A stretch of 64,000 nt of DNA from the NCBI GenBank assembly GCA_028280445.1, contig JANQLU010000155.1, forward strand, positions 44,080 to 108,079. The letters run 5' to 3'. The notes below the pieces were generated by a model. That model did not search any database and was not told the origin of the DNA. It was given only the letters and a program-made list of their open reading frames with translations. The stretch comes from Pirellulaceae bacterium (lineage in GTDB: Bacteria > Planctomycetota > Planctomycetia > Pirellulales > Pirellulaceae). The position numbers and the translations under genes are program-made. This document shows positions 45,601-52,343 of the stretch, piece by piece (the first letter of the stretch is position 1; each line of letters starts with the position of its first letter).

Positions 45601-45918
45601 CTGCTCGATAACATCGTGGCACGATCCAATTCCAGTATCAATAAATGTGGTGGAACCTCGAATTTGTTGATTTCATTTCCCAAGCGTTCCGACCAACAAC
45701 CGAACCTGGAATCGTTGAAACAAGCTTTTCGAGCTGATGCGAACGTCACGCATGCGACGACAGGAGAGTTTCTCATTTGTACAGAGTGCAAAAACATTCC
45801 GATTTCAAGTTTCGCGTTCCAATTACTGGAAGCACATCCCGATTGTTTCGATCTGGTACAGCGGATTCACACCCGCAGCGACATTGAATGGATCAATTTA
45901 AATCAGATTTTGTCTTAG
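42694..45918 (+). CDS. Ser/Thr protein kinase fused to a tubulin-like (Tubulin_2-type) domain
   Basis: A 1074-residue fusion with a GTG start after AGGA. The kinase domain (about 14-265) has IGSGGYGEVW, lysine K43 in AIKFI, HLDIKPDN (Leu replaces Arg of HRD, so it may not need activation-loop phosphorylation), DFG 157-159 and APPE. A linker of about 60 residues follows. Residues 330-650 look like a tubulin/FtsZ-superfamily domain: PTLVVGVGRTGTK for the first nucleotide loop, and IVLVGAASGGITSGCILDLA near 483-502 for the GGGTGSG-like signature, here changed to SGGITSG. The C-terminal 400 residues are helical and partly coiled coil. A zinc-ribbon gene follows 9 bp downstream. Confidence 0.85.
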   Translation: MSIQILEPEQSILGYVLKEQIGSGGYGEVWRAEAPGGIGKAIKFIFGNHSDSRAQVELKSLDKIKQVRHPFLLSLDRIEVVDGRLVIVSELADDSLVQTFDRYQLEGLAGVPREELLTYIKNAGDALDYISQKYNLQHLDIKPDNLLMAGGHIKIADFGLVKNIHNVTQSLMNGLTPTYAPPELFDGRPNKNSDQYSLAIVYQEMLTGLRPFNGTTPAQLAAQHMNAQPDLSMLSRGDKIVLQKALMKDPDKRFSSCVEMADELINRKARKSKGRPGLLKAAEKREQANTNKISSCHMGVTNELTSDRLAIRNVKVEAQPAVEMSTPVCRPTLVVGVGRTGTKIICQLRSKLSERIGRRDCYPAIKMICIDSDRRALARAAGAIRKEEAMLPQELLEIPLKAPQDYRENASRFSSWLSRRWIYNVPRTMQTEGLRPLGRLAFADHCEEVCLRLQQILTDITRPEAISETAHHLEMDPDQAPRIVLVGAASGGITSGCILDLAFVARTILSDLGVRECMFDGILAHIVSRQTREISVSNTFACLSELGHYIHNGYPGDESLGIPDFDDCLPFDNTYLYDFGSVVTDESYEEHAASISEYLFQNIATANESFFAATRAIETESEEVGFKSFGLTTIGASNCDHLIQQMFQALISSWTESKADNQFVKHQVELLTNQLFDIDDLSKTWAELTMVNLNRDGVDFVDRCLHQSQETGRLDVLNAVTSDLAEFVDNFDIHSLVARDVSESAKLFEENMLRYACLCGIRLGGTISIVQGIQAKVQALFEEVENRKQEIAIQQAAITQHLQALASTANSGDVEFIETIRRFVENRAQKCAIEAINTFCRHWASQLSTIDEKLQDHKRSVLLLGRVLQRKADVQDTPEPSNDFEKIQLQIEEQVQALIPSLVEEADQYLEETIFSQAGGFLAVIDPDGNKSRDLSDEMEDQSRIHIVNALQSIDFNSLLEPLLEPSNQLLDNIVARSNSSINKCGGTSNLLISFPKRSDQQPNLESLKQAFRADANVTHATTGEFLICTECKNIPISSFAFQLLEAHPDCFDLVQRIHTRSDIEWINLNQILS

Positions 45919-45927
45919 GTTGAAATC

Positions 45928-46422
45928 GTGAATTGCAAAAACTGTGGCGGTGTCCTCGAAATCGATTCGACAAATCGTTTTTTGCGATGTCATTATTGCG
46001 ACTCCCAGCAATTGGCATCAGGCGATCACCGCTCGCTGGACGAGGTCGTCGCGTCGGCGACAACGACAGAAATTTTTTGTCCGAGTTGCATGGATGTAAA
46101 CCAGTTGAGCCAAGGATTGCTGGACGATGTGCGTGTCGCATTTTGTTCTGATTGTTTTGGATTCATGGTCGACAGCCAATCGTTGGCGATGGTATTAAAA
46201 AATCGGCGGCAAGAATTTTCAGGTGTCGAGGACAAGCCGGTGCCCGTGAATCAAGAGTCCTTGGGGCGCATCAGAAATTGCCCTCAATGCAATTTGCAAA
46301 TGGAAACGCACCCTTATTATGGTCCCGGCAATGCCGTGATCGATTCATGTCATCGCTGTCGGGTGATTTGGATGGACAATGGTGAATTGTCCCAATTGGT
46401 ACGGGCGCCTGGTTTGCGTTAA
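45928..46422 (+). CDS. Zinc-ribbon protein with three to four CxxC pairs
   Basis: A 164-residue protein with a GTG start, 9 bp after the kinase-tubulin gene and surely in the same operon. Cysteine pairs: CKNCGG and CHYCDS (residues 3-25), CPSC and CSDCFG (about 51-77), CPQC and CHRCRVIWMDNGEL (about 117-155). The last pair resembles the TFIIB-type zinc ribbon (zf-TFIIB) with its W-x-D-x-G-E-L ending. No catalytic motif is seen. Its role is presumably as an adaptor for the operon's products. Confidence 0.8.
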   Translation: MNCKNCGGVLEIDSTNRFLRCHYCDSQQLASGDHRSLDEVVASATTTEIFCPSCMDVNQLSQGLLDDVRVAFCSDCFGFMVDSQSLAMVLKNRRQEFSGVEDKPVPVNQESLGRIRNCPQCNLQMETHPYYGPGNAVIDSCHRCRVIWMDNGELSQLVRAPGLR

Positions 46423-46441
46423 CGGCTTTTTCAATTGGTGC

Positions 46442-46499
46442 CGTAGGGCCGGTTCCTACTGGCCAATCGACAAACCGGCCGGTAGGAACCGGCCCTACG
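46442..46499. repeat. Palindromic repeat family C, copy 4
   Basis: CGTAGGGCCGGTTCCTACTG and its inverse (ending CCGGCCCTACG), spaced by about 12 nt. It lies between convergent genes and touches the stop codon of the minus-strand regulator gene. Confidence 0.92.
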
Positions 46500-46500
46500 A

Positions 46501-47874
46501 CTATTTCTTGACTTCGATTCGAAGCTGGTCAATTTTTCGATAGAGGGTGGTGCGATCGAATCCGAGTAATTTTGCGGCCAGGGTTTTGTTGCCGCCCGTT
46601 GATTCCAGCACTTTTTGAATATACTGGCGTTCGATTTCACTCATCGGCAACAATTGTGACGGGTCTTCGACGTTCAAGACAAATTTTTCGGGCTGATGCT
46701 CGCGAATATTGGCCGGTAAATCGTCGACGGAAATCTGATCCAGATCAGTTAATGCGACGGCTCGTTCGATTACGTTGCGCAATTCACGCACGTTTCCAGG
46801 CCAGCGATATTCGACGAGTAATTTTGCCGTGGCCGGCGCGATGGCTTTGATCGGACGATCAATTTGCCGCGCAAAATGTTCGAGGAAATGCTGCGCTAAA
46901 ATCAAAATGTCCGTTCCACGAAGACGCAGTGGCGGGACTTCGACGGGAATGACGTTGAGTCGAAAATACAAATCTCGCCGGAATTTTTTGTTTTCCACTT
47001 CGACGGTTAGATCGCGATTGGTGGCGCTGATGACCCGTGCATTGACTTCGATTTCTGTGTTACCGCCAACGGGTGTGACTCGGGACTCTTCGAGAACGCG
47101 TAACAATTTGGATTGCATTTCCATTGGCATCTCGCCAATCTCATCCAGGAAAATCGTGCCGCCATCGGCGCGTCGAAACAGTCCGGGTTTGTCGGTTTCG
47201 GCTCCGGTGAATGCGCCCTTGGTGTGTCCAAACAATTCGCTTTCGAGCAGAGATTCGGGCAAAGCGGCGCAATTCACAACGACAAATTTTTCGTCGCTGC
47301 GATTGCTGTTTTCATGAATCGACCGCGCAACAAGTTCTTTGCCAGTTCCGCTTTCACCGCTAATCAAGATCGTTGACTGTGTGTCACTGATTCGAGCCAA
47401 CAACTCAAACAATTCTTGCATGACTTCGCTTTGTCCAATCAATGGTCCAAAAGAACCGGCACGTTGATCGGCGGTTTGATAGCGCAGCATTTTTACTTGT
47501 TGCGAAAGACGTCGGTATTGTTCGGCGCGTTTGACCGCGGCCAACAACAGATCCATTTCAAACGGCTTGGTAACGAAATCAAATGCACCAGCGCGAATGG
47601 TTTCGACTGCCGTATCGAGATTTCCAAATGCCGTCATCACAATCACCGGAATATCAGGGCGGTTGTCATGGATTTTTTGGCACAATTCGAGGCCCGACAT
47701 TTCGGGCATGCGAATGTCGGTCAGGACGATGTCGAAAGACTGTTCACGGATTTTTTGAATCGCTTCGAGTGCCGAACCTGCTGTCGTGGTGACCATGTCA
47801 TGCATGCTCAATGCGTCGTCAATCAACTGTTGCATGTTGGGTTCGTCGTCAACAATTAAGATCCTGGTACTCAA
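46501..47874 (-). CDS. Sigma-54-dependent NtrC-family response regulator
   Basis: A 457-residue activator. The receiver has D53 in VLTDIRMPEMSG. The AAA+ domain has Walker A GESGTGKE, the sigma-54 contact loop GAFTGA, Walker B TIFLDEIGEMP, and RRDLYFRLNVIPVEVPPLR. The C-terminal Fis-type helix-turn-helix is NKTLAAKLLGFDRTTLYRKI. It activates sigma-54 promoters when phosphorylated by its partner kinase, whose gene overlaps its start by 4 bp. Confidence 0.96.
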   Translation of the reverse strand: MSTRILIVDDEPNMQQLIDDALSMHDMVTTTAGSALEAIQKIREQSFDIVLTDIRMPEMSGLELCQKIHDNRPDIPVIVMTAFGNLDTAVETIRAGAFDFVTKPFEMDLLLAAVKRAEQYRRLSQQVKMLRYQTADQRAGSFGPLIGQSEVMQELFELLARISDTQSTILISGESGTGKELVARSIHENSNRSDEKFVVVNCAALPESLLESELFGHTKGAFTGAETDKPGLFRRADGGTIFLDEIGEMPMEMQSKLLRVLEESRVTPVGGNTEIEVNARVISATNRDLTVEVENKKFRRDLYFRLNVIPVEVPPLRLRGTDILILAQHFLEHFARQIDRPIKAIAPATAKLLVEYRWPGNVRELRNVIERAVALTDLDQISVDDLPANIREHQPEKFVLNVEDPSQLLPMSEIERQYIQKVLESTGGNKTLAAKLLGFDRTTLYRKIDQLRIEVKK

Positions 47875-49370
47875 ATAGATGCTCCGATTGACTTTGAATC
47901 ATTCAGCGGAAGATAAACGGTAAAACAGCTGCCCTGGCCCAGTTGGCTGTCGACATCGATCCAGCCGTTGTGTTCCTGGACGATACCATAAGCGATGGAA
48001 AGGCCCAGTCCCGTCCCCTGTCCAACGTCTTTCGTCGTGAAAAACGGTTCGAAGATATGTTTGAGATTTTCGCGATCGATTCCCGGGCCGTCATCGGCAA
48101 TTGCGATCGTGGCAAAATTGGCGAGTGTGCCGCCGTTGGATTTGATGAGATTGGGATTGGACGATTGACGTGTTGCGATGGTGATCGTGATCTGGCTCGC
48201 GTCGTTGGATGCTTGAGCGGCATTGACCAACAAATTGGTAATGACTTGCTGGATTTGATCTTGATCGACGTAAACGCAAGTTGGCTCGGGTGATTCGATC
48301 AGTTGAATCGTGGAATTCGTTTTGTCCATCAGCGGCGACACAAGATCGATTGTATTTTGGCAAAGGATGACAAGATCGGTTTTGTCGCGATGAGGAGTGG
48401 ATGGGCGGGCAAAATCGAGGAGTTGACGAATGGTGGACGTAATTCGATCCGCTTCGGATTTTATTGTGTCGGCACTTTGTTTAATTTTGGATCCGTCCAT
48501 GTCACTGTTTGAAATCAATGCCGCGCGTCCGGAAATAACGCCCAGTGGCGTCCCGATTTCATGTGCGATCCCGGCGGCCAGTCGTCCCACAGTTTTCAGC
48601 CGATCGGCGTGTCGCAGTTGAGTTTCTGTTTCTTTGCGATGTTTGGCTTCGTCGGCAATTTCCTGCTGTTGTTTAGCCAGACGCGCGCACATTTCGTTAA
48701 TGGATTGTCCCAGTTGACTCAATTCGTCATTGCCGGAAATCTCGACCGGATTGGAAAAATCACCTTGTCCAACACGCTGAGTTTTTTCAGTTAGCAATTC
48801 GAGTGGACGCGCGACAATTCTCACGCTGGTCAACAATATGATCCCGACGGCCAACAAAGCGATCAGGCCAATCATCAAAATGGTTTGGAAAATGGTTTCC
48901 GTTGCCTGCTGCTGTACTTCAGCCAACGAAGACGTGAATTCGACTCCGCCTTTGCGCTGGTTTCCAACTTCCAACTGGAGATAGGTGGTCAACTCACGTC
49001 GGTTTCCCCGGCGCGTCACGATATGGAGCATTTGGTCTTCGGATTCCAGAATCTTTTGTGCCTGGTTTCCAGCACGCGGCGCGTAAGGATTATTGATGTC
49101 GTTGGTTTTTTCGTCGAACCAGACCCACCGCGATTCGACATCGGTATTGCGGGATCGATCGCGAATCAAGGCTTCGAGCTTTTCAACGCCGCCTTCGTCC
49201 CAAGCTTTCATCAGGTCGCGATGGAGGTTATCCACAAATCGTTTGGCGTATTCCTGTTGTCGTTGTTCGGCCATGATATAGGCCCGCCGCGCGGCCAGAT
49301 AGCTCATCGCGATGGTGATCGCAAGAATGGCAAATACGAAAACCAGGATGAGTTTAAGGGCTAATTTCAC
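47871..49370 (-). CDS. Membrane sensor histidine kinase
   Basis: A 499-residue kinase. Two transmembrane segments (about 5-26, LILVFVFAILAITIAMSYLA, and 166-190, ILMIGLIALLAVGIILLTSV) flank a sensor region of about 140 residues outside the membrane. A HAMP domain follows (PLELLTEKTQRVGQGDFSNP), then HisKA with the phosphorylated histidine in GIAHEIGTPLGVISG, then HATPase_c (NLLVNAAQAS, DDGPGI, GTGLGLSIAYG). It overlaps the NtrC-family regulator gene by 4 bp, so they form one operon. The signal is unknown. Confidence 0.95.
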   Translation of the reverse strand: MKLALKLILVFVFAILAITIAMSYLAARRAYIMAEQRQQEYAKRFVDNLHRDLMKAWDEGGVEKLEALIRDRSRNTDVESRWVWFDEKTNDINNPYAPRAGNQAQKILESEDQMLHIVTRRGNRRELTTYLQLEVGNQRKGGVEFTSSLAEVQQQATETIFQTILMIGLIALLAVGIILLTSVRIVARPLELLTEKTQRVGQGDFSNPVEISGNDELSQLGQSINEMCARLAKQQQEIADEAKHRKETETQLRHADRLKTVGRLAAGIAHEIGTPLGVISGRAALISNSDMDGSKIKQSADTIKSEADRITSTIRQLLDFARPSTPHRDKTDLVILCQNTIDLVSPLMDKTNSTIQLIESPEPTCVYVDQDQIQQVITNLLVNAAQASNDASQITITIATRQSSNPNLIKSNGGTLANFATIAIADDGPGIDRENLKHIFEPFFTTKDVGQGTGLGLSIAYGIVQEHNGWIDVDSQLGQGSCFTVYLPLNDSKSIGASI

Positions 49371-49454
49371 AACTCTGCTTTCTCAGCTGTTTTTTCAGGA
49401 ATTTGAGTTTGACCGATTTTCCCGAGCAGAATACGCGCTGTATTACGCACCGAT

Positions 49455-49469
49455 GTAGCAATTTGCTAC
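49455..49469. promoter_or_regulatory. Perfect 15-bp palindrome, candidate regulator site
   Basis: GTAGCAATTTGCTAC has two 7-bp arms around one base. It lies about 100 bp upstream of the sigma-54-like element, a usual distance for an enhancer-binding protein site. Binding by the adjacent NtrC-type regulator is inference. Confidence 0.4.
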
Positions 49470-49569
49470 GTCTGAAATCGTACAACCAAATCGTTGCTAG
49501 TTGGCGAGAAACCACTGTTTTTCGACGTTTTTGCACAATTTTTGGTTTTTGAAAAGTACTTTTCTGGTT

Positions 49570-49587
49570 TTGGCCCAATTCGTGCAA
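49570..49587 (+). promoter_or_regulatory. Sigma-54-like promoter upstream of the sigma factor gene
   Basis: TTGGCCCAATTCGTGCAA has GG-N10-GC spacing and follows TGGCAC-N5-TTGCA with two mismatches. It points to the sigma factor gene 115 bp downstream. The match is short and could be chance. Confidence 0.35.
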
Positions 49588-49701
49588 TAGCTAAGCCAAT
49601 GGACCTGCACTTGCCGGTTCATAGTAGATTTCTGAGTCTTTTCGGCCCCTCACCGATATGTCTCGGAAATCCGGTTTTTGAGAGAAAGAGCCCCCGTATC
49701 G

Positions 49702-50955
49702 ATGATCGCAATTAGTAAACGGACAGCAAAGGCTGTCGACCAAGATTCCCAAGCTATTTCGATCTCGTCTCCATTATCTTCCGTTTCAGACCCTTCGAGC
49801 GATACCAGCTCAGCGAAGTCTGAAAATCTAGTGCATATCTATTTGCAGGAAGTAAAACGCACCCCACTGCTTCAAGCCAACGAAGAAAAAACACTGGCAC
49901 GAAGGATCGCTCGACTACAGCAGGCTTTTCGTCGAATCACTTTGTCCGATGCCAACATTCTCAACATGTTTGTCGAACAACTTTGTGAGATCTTGGCGGG
50001 TCACCGAAAAATCGATCAATTACTCGATGTGCCCCCGAATGACGTTGCCGAAAAAAATCGGTTGTTAAGTTTGCTGGAAATTCACGTTCCCACGATTCAA
50101 AAGTTGATGACCCGATCGGAAACAAATGAAACGGATCAACGTCGAGACCGTTTTAAAATGATTCGATTGTTCGGAGAGCTTCAGATACGACACGAACAAT
50201 ACGAATTGATGGCGTTTTCCAATTGCGGTGACAACGTTGTGAAACAGAAATTGGAGAGCATTCAGCGACGTTACCGAATCGCGATTGAAAAACTGATTCG
50301 AGCCAATTTGCGATTGGTCGTATCGATCGCCAAAAAATACGCATATCACGGACACGATTTGTTGGATGTCGTGCAGGAAGGCAATCGAGGTTTGTTGCGA
50401 GCGGTCAGCAAATTTCAAGTGGAACGTGGATTGAAATTTTCAACCTACGCGACTTGGTGGATCAGGCAGGCGATCCTGAAAAAAATCCCCAACAGCGGAC
50501 GAACCATTCGCATCCCAGAACAGCATTTTTCCACGGCAAAAAAAATCGACCAGGCGCGTGAGTTGTTGTGGAAACAACAGGAACGAAATCCAAGCCACGA
50601 AGAAATTTTCGAATCGCTCGGTTTTTCGCCACGGTCGAAAGATCAATTGCGGTCGATCATCAACGATACGATTTCGATCGAACAAAAACCGGCTGGCGCA
50701 GATACCGCGTTTAAAAACATCCTGATGGATCGGTATTCGTCACCGGTTCGCGGAAATGTGTCCACGACCGTCGAAGTTGGTTCTCTGTTACAATCGCTCA
50801 ACCCGCGCGAACGACGCACGATCGAATTGCGGTTTGGTTTGGATGGTAACGAAAATCATTCGCTGGCCGAAGTCGGACGGTTGTTAGGATTGACGCGCGA
50901 GCGGATTCGTCAGATCGAACGTACGGCGATCAGCAAAATGCGAAAGCTGGTTTAG
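49702..50955 (+). CDS. RNA polymerase sigma factor, sigma-70 group 1/2 type
   Basis: A 417-residue sigma factor with all core regions. Region 1.2: LVHIYLQEVKRTPLL. Region 2: IRANLRLVVSIAKKYAYHG, DLLDVVQEGNRGLLRAVSKF, and FSTYATWWIRQAI, the -10 reading helix. Region 3 follows, with EEIFESLGFS. Region 4: LNPRERRTIELRFGLDG and LAEVGRLLGLTRERIRQIER. It lacks a long acidic region 1.1 and is shorter than most RpoD, so an alternative (group 2/SigA-like) factor is more likely than the main housekeeping one. ATG 49702 is preferred over TTG 49678. Confidence 0.92.
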   Translation: MIAISKRTAKAVDQDSQAISISSPLSSVSDPSSDTSSAKSENLVHIYLQEVKRTPLLQANEEKTLARRIARLQQAFRRITLSDANILNMFVEQLCEILAGHRKIDQLLDVPPNDVAEKNRLLSLLEIHVPTIQKLMTRSETNETDQRRDRFKMIRLFGELQIRHEQYELMAFSNCGDNVVKQKLESIQRRYRIAIEKLIRANLRLVVSIAKKYAYHGHDLLDVVQEGNRGLLRAVSKFQVERGLKFSTYATWWIRQAILKKIPNSGRTIRIPEQHFSTAKKIDQARELLWKQQERNPSHEEIFESLGFSPRSKDQLRSIINDTISIEQKPAGADTAFKNILMDRYSSPVRGNVSTTVEVGSLLQSLNPRERRTIELRFGLDGNENHSLAEVGRLLGLTRERIRQIERTAISKMRKLV

Positions 50956-50963
50956 AAGCCATC

Positions 50964-51120
50964 GTGAGCGGTAAGGCGCTAGCCGCCGGTTCGTCAGTGA
51001 TTCCGTACGGCGGTTAGTGATTCGTACCGGCGGCGAGCGCCTTGCCGCTCACAGTTTTTGGCGCTCACAGTTTTTGGCTCGGCAGGAGCCTCGCCCTCCC
51101 AAGCCAAGTTACGCCCTCCC
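50964..51120. repeat. Family A palindrome (copy 4) followed by a family B half element
   Basis: 50964-51052 has family A outer arms (GTGAGCGGTAAGGCGCTAGC and CGAGCGCCTTGCCGCTCAC) with an expanded centre in which GTACGGCGGTTAGTGATTC partly repeats the arm. 51076-51120 follows with the family B arm GGCTCGGCAGGAGCCTCGCC and a second CGCCCTCCC. It lies between convergent genes. Confidence 0.88.
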
Positions 51121-51123
51121 GGA

Positions 51124-51984
51124 TCAGGCGTCGTTTGATTCCGCGTCGGTCGGTGACTTTGTCAGCTTCTTGAGTGCCTCGAGTACGCCGATTATGTCTG
51201 CACGCGAAATGTCTTCCCAGTCGCTCAATTTGTGCCGCAAAATGGCCAATTTCATGGACTCGGTGGCTTCGGCGACATCTTCGGGCAGCTCCGTCAAATT
51301 TTCAAAGATTTTTTCGGTGGACTCGGCTGCCGGCGAATCGTTACTGGCCACCGAAGTCTCAACGAAATTTCGCGAATCCCCCGCAGTCGAATCGAGGTCT
51401 TCGTCACCAAAATCGGGGCCTTCGTAGACGGGTCCCGACATTCCCGGTCGGTCACTTTTTTGAATCTGCTGGTCGAATTGCAGCGGCTGGAATCCTTCGT
51501 CAATTTCGCTGACTACGACGTCGGCTACGCGTGGTTCGTGCTCGGGAATTTTTCCTAGCGTTTCCCAACGTTGACGGCGCATTTTTGAAACGGACCAACG
51601 ATTCTGGACGGCACCTTCGAGCCACATCTCGGCGTCTTCCCAATCGAGGGCCGCGTAGAAATGACTCCAATACAGCCCTTCGTATTCAGTATACGATTCG
51701 GCAAACCGTTCGTAGGTTCGGCGGAGGCGGCCAACGTGCTGAGCGGTGACATCACCGACCATGCGGCTCCAGGCTTCGTCCGAGTATTGAATTGCTTTGG
51801 CGCCCTGCTCGATCAAGTCGTTGCGCCATCGAACCACGATGTTGCCTTTTTCCCAATTCGTAGTGCTGATCAATCGGTTCCATTTGCCAATGTAATTTTT
51901 TGATTGATCGATCGGTAAAAGTTGGTTGATATTTTCGTCGGTAAACTGGTTTTCAGATTCCGATTGAATGTTAGGTTCTGCCAT
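51124..51984 (-). CDS. Conserved hypothetical protein, planctomycete type
   Basis: A 286-residue soluble protein. The first 150 residues are helical and well ordered (YIGKWNRLISTTNWEKGNIV, WRNDLIEQGAKAIQYSDEAW, HVGRLRRTYERFAESY, WSHFYAALDWEDAEMWLEGA, WSVSKMRRQRWETLG). They look like a helix-rich, possibly DNA-binding module. The rest is acidic and low in complexity up to a short helical C-terminus. No family name is assigned. The coding region ends next to a repeat block, and the gene has no close co-directional neighbour. Confidence 0.7.
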   Translation of the reverse strand: MAEPNIQSESENQFTDENINQLLPIDQSKNYIGKWNRLISTTNWEKGNIVVRWRNDLIEQGAKAIQYSDEAWSRMVGDVTAQHVGRLRRTYERFAESYTEYEGLYWSHFYAALDWEDAEMWLEGAVQNRWSVSKMRRQRWETLGKIPEHEPRVADVVVSEIDEGFQPLQFDQQIQKSDRPGMSGPVYEGPDFGDEDLDSTAGDSRNFVETSVASNDSPAAESTEKIFENLTELPEDVAEATESMKLAILRHKLSDWEDISRADIIGVLEALKKLTKSPTDAESNDA

Positions 51985-52250
51985 GATGCGTGAATTCCGC
52001 CGTCCGATGGGTATTCGAAAAGGAATCAGATTACCGAGTTGTACAGACTTGAACAGGCTTAATTTTGTTGAAGTGGAGAAATTACGTCGTCCGGCTGTTA
52101 AGGCGTATCAATTGAGATTTTGTCAACCGCAGATTTCACAAATAGACTTGTGGAAAACGTGTTGGCGAATGGGCCGGATGGAGCCTGGAAAGAATCGACG
52201 TCGCGATATGAAGAATGGCGCCGAATTGCGGATAACCTGTCGTTGAAGGC

Positions 52251-52322
52251 TTTGGGAGGGCGAGGCTCCTGCCGAGCCAAAACGATGCGCCTGCGGCTCG
52301 GCGGGAGCCTCGCCTTCCCAAA
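52251..52322. repeat. Palindromic repeat family B, copy 3
   Basis: TTTGGGAGGGCGAGGCTCCT plus GCCGAGCC, an 18-nt loop, and the inverse ending CGCCTTCCCAAA. It is in the 359-bp gap between two minus-strand genes. Nothing else is recognised in that gap. Confidence 0.92.
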
Positions 52323-52343
52323 TTTCACAAACTACGCGCACCA

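Larger units (their letters stand above)
49371..49701. other. 331-bp divergent region between the two-component operon and the sigma factor gene
   Basis: It contains the 15-bp palindrome at 49455-49469 and the sigma-54-like promoter at 49570-49587, each listed separately. The rest is AT-rich with no gene or repeat. Confidence 0.5.
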
